A DNA stretch of 64,000 nt from Elstera sp043721315 (lineage in GTDB: Bacteria; Pseudomonadota; Alphaproteobacteria; Elsterales; Elsteraceae). The notes under the pieces are model-generated. The model was not told the DNA's origin. It made no database searches and was given only the letters and a program-made list of their open reading frames with translations. This document shows positions 58,383 to 64,000 of this stretch, piece after piece. Numbering within the stretch: the stretch's first letter is position 1; each line of letters opens with the position of its first letter. The stretch covers positions 1 to 64,000 of the forward strand of contig JAYSQZ010000026.1 of NCBI GenBank assembly GCA_043721315.1, given 5' to 3'. Position numbers and translations under genes: made by a program.

Positions 58383-59159
58383 ATGAGCAATGTTCCCACG
58401 TTTACCATGCGTCAGCTTCTCGAAGCGGGCGTTCACTTTGGCCATAACACGCGCCGTTGGAACCCGAAGATGGCACCGTACCTCTTCGGTGTGCGGAATG
58501 GCGTGCATGTGATTGATCTTGAGCAGACTGTGCCGATGCTGTATCGCGCCCTGCAAGTGGTGCGCGATACGGTTGCTGCCGGGGGCCGCGTGCTGTTCGT
58601 TGGCACCAAGCGCCAAGCGGCAGAGCGTATTGCGGAAGCCGCGCGCCGGTCGGGTCAATATTATGTCAACCACCGTTGGCTCGGCGGGATGCTGACCAAC
58701 TTCAAAACCATCTCGCTGTCGATTAAGCGTCTGCGCGAATTGGAAGAAATGTTCAACACGGGGGCCGTCGCCGGCTACACCAAGAAAGAACAGCTTAACC
58801 TAACGCGCGAGCATGAAAAGCTGGAACGCGCCCTGGGCGGGATTAAGGAAATGGGCGGTCTGCCCGACTTGATCTTCATTATCGACACGAATAAGGAAGC
58901 GATTGCCGTTCAGGAAGCCAATCGCCTGAACATTCCGGTCATCGCTATTCTCGATAGCAACTCCGATCCCGAAGGCATTGCCTACCCGGTTCCGGGGAAC
59001 GACGATGCCTTGCGCGCTATCGACACCTATTGCGAACTCTTCTCGGCCTCAGTGCTGGCGGGTCTAACGCAAGAAGCCGTTTCGGCGGGTATTGATATTG
59101 GCTCGGCAGAAGCTGTGGTGGAAGAAGTGTTGCCGGTGGAAGAAGCGGCTTCGGCCTAA
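58383..59159 (+). CDS. rpsB: 30S ribosomal protein S2
   Basis: A 258-residue ribosomal protein of the small subunit. Diagnostic segments are FTMRQLLEAGVHFGHNTRRWNPKMAPYLFG, HRWLGGMLTNFKTI and PDLIFIIDTNKEAIAVQEANRLNIPVIAILDSNSDPEGI. The C-terminal tail after about residue 225 is an acidic, alanine-rich extension (VVEEVLPVEEAASA). It is followed by tsf, as in almost all bacteria. Confidence 0.98.
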   Translation: MSNVPTFTMRQLLEAGVHFGHNTRRWNPKMAPYLFGVRNGVHVIDLEQTVPMLYRALQVVRDTVAAGGRVLFVGTKRQAAERIAEAARRSGQYYVNHRWLGGMLTNFKTISLSIKRLRELEEMFNTGAVAGYTKKEQLNLTREHEKLERALGGIKEMGGLPDLIFIIDTNKEAIAVQEANRLNIPVIAILDSNSDPEGIAYPVPGNDDALRAIDTYCELFSASVLAGLTQEAVSAGIDIGSAEAVVEEVLPVEEAASA

Positions 59160-59186
59160 GTTTCATCGCGAGATAGGGACGACGCT

Positions 59187-59211
59187 AAGGCGGCGCTCTG
59201 CGCCGTCTTTT
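59187..59211 (+). terminator. Terminator-like hairpin between rpsB and tsf
   Basis: GGCGGCGC pairs with GCGCCGTC (one G-U pair) around TCT and is followed by TTTTC. It would attenuate transcription between rpsB and tsf, so that S2 and EF-Ts need not be made in equal amounts. About 100 bases of leader separate it from tsf. Confidence 0.6.
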
Positions 59212-59318
59212 CACGAGAGCAAATCCCGAGCGGGTGGTAAACCCGCAACGACGCATTTGCGTAACGGATACGCATTAGAATCATCGGTTGATGCCGAATT
59301 GTTATAAAGAGGGATCAA

Positions 59319-60248
59319 ATGGTCGAAATCACTGCCGCCATGGTTAAAGAACTGCGCGAAATGACGGGCGCAGGCATGATGGATTGCAAGAAAGCGCTGA
59401 CCGAAAGCGCTGGCGATATCGAAGCTGGCGTGGATTGGCTCCGCACAAAGGGCCTCGCCGCTGCGGCCAAGAAGGCGGGCCGGATTGCGGCTGAAGGTCT
59501 CGTCGGCTCGGCCTCCTCGGGCACCGCCGGCGCGCTATTGGAAGTGAACTCGGAAACCGATTTCGTTGGCCGGAATGAGACGTTCCAAGGCTTCGTGACC
59601 GAAACGGCGGGCCTCGTGCTCACCATTGGGGTCGATGTGGAAGCCTTGAAGGCCGCGCCGTATCCGGGCAAGGACCATGCGGTTTCGGAAGAGTTGACCC
59701 AGCTTATCGCCACCATCGGCGAAAACATGTCGCTGCGCCGGGCCGTGCGCCTGTCGGTGACGGACGGTATTGTCGCCAGCTACATCCACGCGGCGACCGC
59801 GCCGGGCCTGGGCAAGATCGGCGTGTTGGTTGCACTCGAATCGACGGGCGACAAGGCCGCGCTCGCGGTGCTCGGCAAGCAGATCGCCATGCACATCGCC
59901 GCCACCAACCCGATGTCGCTGTCGGTCGAAAATCTCGATCCGAAGGCGCTGGAGCGGGAGCGGGACGTGCTGACCGAACAGGCGCGCGCTTCGGGCAAGC
60001 CGGACGCCGTGATCGAAAAGATGATCGAAGGCCGCATTCGGAAGTTCTACGAAGAAGTCGTGCTGCTGGAGCAGGTCTATGTCATCGACGGTGAAAGCCG
60101 CGTGAAGGATGTTATCGCCAAGACGGCTAAGGATATTGGTGCGCCGGTAACGCTGACCGCGTTTGCCCGTTATGCCCTCGGCGAAGGCATTGAAAAGCAG
60201 GAAAGCGATTTCGCCGCCGAGGTTGCGGCACAAGCTGGCGTCCGCTAA
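59319..60248 (+). CDS. tsf: Elongation factor Ts
   Basis: A 309-residue nucleotide exchange factor for EF-Tu. It opens VEITAAMVKELREMTGAGMMDCKKALTES with the TDFVGRNETFQGFV core motif (about residues 79-92) that contacts EF-Tu, and ends in the coiled-coil region with the second half of the core. It follows rpsB by 159 bases. Unusually, pyrH does not follow it. Confidence 0.98.
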   Translation: MVEITAAMVKELREMTGAGMMDCKKALTESAGDIEAGVDWLRTKGLAAAAKKAGRIAAEGLVGSASSGTAGALLEVNSETDFVGRNETFQGFVTETAGLVLTIGVDVEALKAAPYPGKDHAVSEELTQLIATIGENMSLRRAVRLSVTDGIVASYIHAATAPGLGKIGVLVALESTGDKAALAVLGKQIAMHIAATNPMSLSVENLDPKALERERDVLTEQARASGKPDAVIEKMIEGRIRKFYEEVVLLEQVYVIDGESRVKDVIAKTAKDIGAPVTLTAFARYALGEGIEKQESDFAAEVAAQAGVR

Positions 60249-60267
60249 ACCCTAAAGACCCTTGCGT

Positions 60268-60307
60268 TAAAGGGCGGCCGGATCGTAAGGGTTCGGTCGC
60301 CTTTTGT
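60268..60307 (+). terminator. Intrinsic terminator after tsf
   Basis: AAAGGGCGGCCG and CGGTCGCCTTTT can pair with one bulge, followed by TTTTGTTTG. This would end the rpsB-tsf transcript before the frr cluster, which then needs its own promoter within 60310-60490. Confidence 0.65.
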
Positions 60308-60310
60308 TTG

Positions 60311-60480
60311 ATCCTGCGGACGATTAATCGGACGCAGGATTAGAAGCAGCCTCAGGCGTGTTTGACACGCCAAGCGTGTCGGGTGAGGCTGCGGCCAAGG
60401 GCGCGGATGCGACCGCCCGGCGAGGGCAAATCACAAGGCCCGAAGCAGATTGCGGTCAATCGACAGCAGTCTGCTTCGAG
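60311..60480. repeat. Mosaic intergenic repeat, copy 3, in the place of pyrH
   Basis: Four hairpin-forming blocks lie in a row: ATCCTGCG...CGCAGGAT (60311-60340) around CGATTAATCG; GCAGCCTCA...TGAGGCTGC (60347-60392) enclosing GACACG...CGTGTC; the shared core GCGCGGATGCGACC-GCCCGGCGAGGGC (60391-60427), which is the inverted form of the blocks at 7657-7725 and 15061-15092; and CGAAGCAGA...TCTGCTTCG (60441-60479). No protein is coded here. The frr promoter is presumably inside or beside this element. Confidence 0.7.
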
Positions 60481-60503
60481 TAAGTTTTAAGAGGATATAA
60501 GCT

Positions 60504-61061
60504 ATGGCTGCTCCCGATCTTAGCGATGTCAAGCGCCGCATGGATGTCGCGGTAGAGACCCTTAAGAAAGAACTCAACGGTCTGCGAACGGGCCGGGCTT
60601 CGGCCAATCTTCTCGATCCGATCATGGTGGAATCCTACGGTTCGATGATGCCGCTCGCCCAAGTTGGCACGGTCAGCGTTCCCGAACCCCGGCTGTTGAC
60701 CGTAACGGTATGGGATAAGGGGACAGTGAAGGCCGTGGAAAAAGCCATCCGCGAGGCGGGGCTGGGGCTTAACCCCTCCACCGATGGCACGCTGGTGCGC
60801 GTGCCGCTGCCCGACCTTAACCAGGAGCGCCGCCAGGAACTCGTGAAGGTCGCGGGGAAATATGCCGAAAGCGCCCGCGTTTCGGTTCGCAACGTCCGCC
60901 GCGATGGCATGGACATGCTGAAGAAGGCCGAAAAAGCCAAGGAAATCAGCGAAGACGAACAGAAGAAACTATCGGACGATATTCAGGGCTTCACGGACGC
61001 GCACATCAAACAGATAGATCAGACGCTGGCGACCAAAGAAAAAGAAATTATGCAGGTTTGA
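60504..61061 (+). CDS. frr: Ribosome recycling factor
   Basis: A 185-residue factor that, with EF-G, splits post-termination ribosomes. Diagnostic segments are MDVAVETLKKELNGLRTGRAS, VSVPEPRLLTVTVWDK and IREAGLGLNPSTDGTLVRVPLPDLNQERRQELVK, ending in the coiled-coil helix. An AAGAGGATATAAGCT ribosome site precedes the ATG. Here it follows tsf across a repeat-filled gap with no pyrH between. Confidence 0.97.
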   Translation: MAAPDLSDVKRRMDVAVETLKKELNGLRTGRASANLLDPIMVESYGSMMPLAQVGTVSVPEPRLLTVTVWDKGTVKAVEKAIREAGLGLNPSTDGTLVRVPLPDLNQERRQELVKVAGKYAESARVSVRNVRRDGMDMLKKAEKAKEISEDEQKKLSDDIQGFTDAHIKQIDQTLATKEKEIMQV

Positions 61062-61081
61062 GCGCGCCTCGGTTTCGCACC

Positions 61082-61879
61082 ATGACAGAAACTCCGTCCG
61101 ATTTGGGCCTTCCGGCACAGCAGGCCGACTTAGCCCTTCCTGCCCAACAGGCGGCAGCGGCGGGGCTTGATCCCGCAGCGCTGCCGCGCCATTTGGCGGT
61201 CATCATGGATGGCAATGGCCGGTGGGCGCGGGCGCGCGGGCTGCCGCGTATCGCAGGGCATCGCCAGGGGGCCGATGCCGTGCGCGAGCTTGTGACCAAC
61301 TGCGCCCTGTTCGGAATTCCCTACCTTACGCTCTACAGTTTTTCGTCGGAAAACTGGAAGCGGCCCTTGGCGGAAGTCGAAGGGCTGATGGGGCTGTTGC
61401 GGCGTTATCTTCAGTCGGAAATCGACACGCTGCACCAGCAAAATGTCCGGTTTCGGGTGATTGGCACACGGGCGCGTCTGTCGGGCGATATTCAAAAGCT
61501 GATTGCGGCGGCAGAAGAAAAAACCGCGCAGAACACGGGGCTAACGCTCATTTTAGCGCTCAGTTACGGCGCACGCGAAGAGTTGGTGCAGGCCGTGCAG
61601 CGGTTGGCCCACGCGGTGCAGGCGGGCGGGCTTGCGCCGGATGCGATTAGTGAGGCGATGATTTCCCAGCATCTTGCCACTTTTGATATTCCCGACCCCG
61701 ATGTCGTGCTGCGAACCAGCGGCGAGCAGCGCTTGAGCAATTTCATGCTGTGGCAAGCCGCCTATGCCGAGTTTGTGTTTGTCGATACCCTTTGGCCGGA
61801 TTTCGATAAAACCGCCCTGGTTGCCGCCTTGCGCGCGTATGGCCAGCGCGATCGGCGTTTTGGGGGTGTCGATGGTTAG
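61082..61879 (+). CDS. uppS: Undecaprenyl diphosphate synthase
   Basis: A 265-residue cis-prenyltransferase that makes the C55 lipid carrier for wall synthesis. The core starts HLAVIMDGNGRWARARGLPRIAGHRQG (catalytic Asp near residue 42) with SFSSENWKRPLAEV and the terminal LRTSGEQRLSNFMLWQAAYAEFVF. The first 35 residues are an extra, repetitive segment with LPAQQA twice (GLPAQQAD, ALPAQQAA), not found in the family. The ATG at 61082 is used; the frame extends to a TTG at 61058. It overlaps cdsA by 8 bases. Confidence 0.95.
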   Translation: MTETPSDLGLPAQQADLALPAQQAAAAGLDPAALPRHLAVIMDGNGRWARARGLPRIAGHRQGADAVRELVTNCALFGIPYLTLYSFSSENWKRPLAEVEGLMGLLRRYLQSEIDTLHQQNVRFRVIGTRARLSGDIQKLIAAAEEKTAQNTGLTLILALSYGAREELVQAVQRLAHAVQAGGLAPDAISEAMISQHLATFDIPDPDVVLRTSGEQRLSNFMLWQAAYAEFVFVDTLWPDFDKTALVAALRAYGQRDRRFGGVDG

Positions 61880-62723
61880 TCCTGCGGGGTCAACGCCGCG
61901 CCTGCGCTTTCGCCTGCGCCGCCCCACCAAGGCGCTGATGCTGCGGATGGTCTCTGCCGCGTTTCTACTCCCGCCGACTATTTTCGCTATTTGGGTTGGC
62001 GCGCCGTGGTTCGATTTGCTGCTTATCGGGGCTGCGGGCGCGATGGGGAGGGAATGGGCGCGGATGACCCTTGGGCCGGAGGCGCGCCCGCTGGGGGCCT
62101 GGGCATTGTCTGGCGGCTGTGTTGCGATGGTTACAGCGGCGGCGCTCGACACCGATTTCCTGACGCTGGCGGTGCTGCTGGGGGCGGGGGTGCTGGTGGC
62201 GCCGCTGGTATCGGGGTTTAGCCGAGGTAAGATGCCGACGCTCTACACAGTCGGCTTTCCGGTTATCGCGATAAGCTGCACCTGTTGGCTGTGGTTGCGC
62301 GTTATGCCGGATGGACGCGATACGGTGTTGTGGCTGATGGGCGTGGTTTGGGCGACCGATACGGGGGCCTATTTCGTGGGGCGGATGATTGGCGGGCCAC
62401 GACTTGCGCCAACGATTTCGCCTAATAAAACCTGGGCCGGGTTGATTGGCGGTATGGCGGCGGCGGGCGGTATTGCCGCGTTTATCGGAAGCTCTTTTGG
62501 CGGCTCGGCGGCCCTATTGGCGTTGCTGGGGGCGGGCCTCGCGATTGTCGCGCAAACGGGCGACCTGGCCGAATCGGCGCTTAAGCGCCACGCCGGAGTG
62601 AAGGATTCTGGACGGATGATTCCGGGCCACGGCGGCATTCTCGACCGGGTTGATGGGTTGATGCCCGTGGCCCTCGTGCTGGTGTTACTCAGTGCCTGCT
62701 TCGGCTGGAGTCTGACGCCGTGA
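61872..62723 (+). CDS. cdsA: Phosphatidate cytidylyltransferase
   Basis: A 283-residue inner-membrane enzyme producing CDP-diacylglycerol. It has about eight hydrophobic segments and the family signature in the C-terminal part (SALKRHAGVKDSGRMIPGHGGILDRVDGL); WATDTGAYFVGRMIGGPRLAPTISPNKTWAGLIGG stands before it. The ATG at 61872 is chosen since upstream sequence in this frame is inside uppS and has no resemblance. It overlaps dxr by four bases (GTGA). Confidence 0.95.
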   Translation: MVSPAGSTPRLRFRLRRPTKALMLRMVSAAFLLPPTIFAIWVGAPWFDLLLIGAAGAMGREWARMTLGPEARPLGAWALSGGCVAMVTAAALDTDFLTLAVLLGAGVLVAPLVSGFSRGKMPTLYTVGFPVIAISCTCWLWLRVMPDGRDTVLWLMGVVWATDTGAYFVGRMIGGPRLAPTISPNKTWAGLIGGMAAAGGIAAFIGSSFGGSAALLALLGAGLAIVAQTGDLAESALKRHAGVKDSGRMIPGHGGILDRVDGLMPVALVLVLLSACFGWSLTP

Positions 62724-63877
62724 AAAGCGTGACTATTTTAGGCTCGACGGGATCGGTGGGGCAAAGCACGCTCGACGTTCTTCGGTATCATCCCGACCGA
62801 TTTTCGCTGGAAGCCCTGGTGGCGGGTAAAAATGTTGCGGCGTTAGTGCGGGATGCGCGAGAGTTTCGCCCCCGCTTGGCCGTTATTGCCGATCCAAGCG
62901 CTTACGCGGCCCTGCAAGACGGGCTGGCCGGAACCGGGATCGAGGTTGCGGCAGGGGCGGCGGCAGTGATTGCGGCGGCAGAACGGCCTGTCGGTATTCT
63001 CATGGCGGCAATCGTTGGCGCGGCAGGGCTGGCCCCGACGTTAGCGGCGTTGGCGCGCGGAACAGATGTGGCTTTCGCTAACAAAGAAGTGCTGGTGTGC
63101 GCGGGTGATTTGGTGATGCAGACCGTTGCCCTTAGCGGCGCGGCGCTCTTGCCCGTCGATAGCGAGCATAATGCAATTTTTCAGGTGTTCGAGCGCGCGG
63201 GCCGGGCAGCAATCGAAAAGATACTGCTGACCGCCTCGGGCGGGCCGTTTCGGACCTGGACGCGGGATGCCATGACAACGGCAACCCCGGCCCAAGCCGT
63301 AGCGCATCCGAACTGGTCGATGGGCGCTAAGATTTCCGTCGATAGCGCGACGATGATGAACAAGGGCCTAGAGTTGATCGAGGCGCATTATTTGTTTGCT
63401 ATGCCAGAGCCACACATCGAGGTTCTCATCCATCCGCAATCGGTGGTGCATAGCGCGGTGGTCTATTGCGACGGCTCAGTGCTGGCGCAACTCGGCTCGC
63501 CGGATATGCGAACGCCGATTGCCTATGCCTTGGGCTGGCCGGAGCGGTTGGCGGTGCCGGTGGCGAAGCTCGATCTGGTCGCGCTCGGCAGTCTAACCTT
63601 CGAAGCACCGGACGAGGCGCGCTTTCCAGCCTTGCGCTTGGCGCGGCGGGCCTTGCAGGCGGGGGTTGGCGCGCCAACCTTACTGAATGCCGCCAACGAG
63701 GTGGCCGTTGCCGCCTTTCTGGCGCATCGTTTGGCCTTCGGGGCCATCGCCGAAGTGGTGGCGCGCGTGTTAGAAACCGTGCCGGGACATGTGCCGGACA
63801 GCCTTGAGGCGGTTTTGGCGTTGGATGCCGAAGCCCGCCGCGCGGCGGAAGTCCTTATTCACCGCTTGGCAGCCTAA
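62720..63877 (+). CDS. dxr: 1-deoxy-D-xylulose 5-phosphate reductoisomerase
   Basis: A 385-residue NADPH-dependent enzyme of the MEP isoprenoid pathway. The NADPH loop ILGSTGSVGQSTLDVLRYH, the FANKEVLVCAGD lysine region, the metal/substrate motif PVDSEHNAIFQ and SVDSATMMNKGLELIEAHYLF are all present. It starts at a GTG overlapping cdsA and supplies isoprenoid precursors to uppS upstream in the same operon. Confidence 0.97.
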   Translation: MKSVTILGSTGSVGQSTLDVLRYHPDRFSLEALVAGKNVAALVRDAREFRPRLAVIADPSAYAALQDGLAGTGIEVAAGAAAVIAAAERPVGILMAAIVGAAGLAPTLAALARGTDVAFANKEVLVCAGDLVMQTVALSGAALLPVDSEHNAIFQVFERAGRAAIEKILLTASGGPFRTWTRDAMTTATPAQAVAHPNWSMGAKISVDSATMMNKGLELIEAHYLFAMPEPHIEVLIHPQSVVHSAVVYCDGSVLAQLGSPDMRTPIAYALGWPERLAVPVAKLDLVALGSLTFEAPDEARFPALRLARRALQAGVGAPTLLNAANEVAVAAFLAHRLAFGAIAEVVARVLETVPGHVPDSLEAVLALDAEARRAAEVLIHRLAA

Positions 63878-63889
63878 GCAGGATATATC

Positions 63890-64000
63890 ATGCAGATTCT
63901 CGCCGACTATCTTCTCCCGTTCCTGGTCATTCTAACCGTGCTCGTGTTCGTTCACGAGTTCGGTCATTATTGGATCGCGCGGCGGGCCGGCGTGAAGGTG
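63890..64000 (+). CDS. rseP: RIP metalloprotease RseP (5' part, cut by window edge)
   Basis: Only the first 37 codons are inside the window. They hold the first membrane helix and the zinc-binding HEFGH motif at residues 22-26 (FVHEFGHYW), diagnostic of the site-2 protease family that cleaves anti-sigma factors in the membrane. The position after dxr is the standard order. An AGGATATATC ribosome site precedes the ATG. Confidence 0.93.
   Translation, partial: MQILADYLLPFLVILTVLVFVHEFGHYWIARRAGVKV

Noticed and set aside
7657..60480. CRISPR array
   Set aside because: The palindromic repeats are dispersed by tens of kilobases and variable, without regular spacers.

Overview
This 64 kb window looks like chromosomal DNA of a GC-rich alphaproteobacterium, most likely a member of the Rhodospirillales. 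The evidence is the gene orders dprA-topA-rnr, pyrB-pyrX-plsY, rplT-pheS-pheT, dapA-smpB and rpsB-tsf...frr-uppS-cdsA-dxr-rseP, together with a fructose ABC cassette of the rhizobial Frc type. I cannot name the genus. No rRNA, CRISPR array, insertion sequence or prophage was seen; one tRNA (Ser, anticodon GGA) is present.

Left third (1-22.3 kb) is accessory and catabolic. It opens with gene debris: an alpha-ketoglutaric-semialdehyde dehydrogenase scar, then a junction in which the end of ureD and the first 11 codons of ureA are joined to a uronate dehydrogenase that lacks its NAD-binding start. An alkyltransferase and a PEP-mutase-family gene lie between them. Next comes a leftward block (8.7-2.8 kb) coding a NitT/TauT-type ABC importer and a DctB/DctD-type two-component system. 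It is preceded by a good sigma-54 promoter and two matching 20-bp palindromes, which suggests a self-contained sigma-54 circuit. A fructose uptake locus follows (frcBCA leftward, ROK regulator and PfkB kinase rightward) with a 33-bp inverted-repeat operator between the divergent arms. Then come an orphan LivF-type ATPase, arsC-arsR, a hydroxyproline-degradation cluster (GntR regulator, deaminase, epimerase), toxin-antitoxin genes (one with its toxin deleted) and an AT-rich HNH-nuclease gene next to tRNA-Ser.

Middle (22.3-55.9 kb) is mostly housekeeping: pheST with rpmI-rplT, an S41 protease, rnr-topA-dprA, a degenerate GGDEF/EAL-like protein, plsY, a pseudo-dihydroorotase with pyrB, an SbmA-like ABC exporter, DedA, an M23 peptidase overlapping a bactofilin, Slt, dapA-smpB, rnd, aspS-acpS.

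Right end (55.9-64 kb): a strikingly AT-rich Type II restriction-modification pair sits between acpS and rpsB. The translation/envelope cluster rpsB-tsf-frr-uppS-cdsA-dxr-rseP follows, but pyrH, which normally stands between tsf and frr, is missing, and that gap holds a mosaic palindromic repeat. Related repeat copies lie at 7.6 kb and 15.0 kb. Recurrent clean deletion scars plus this repeat family are the most unusual large-scale features of the window.
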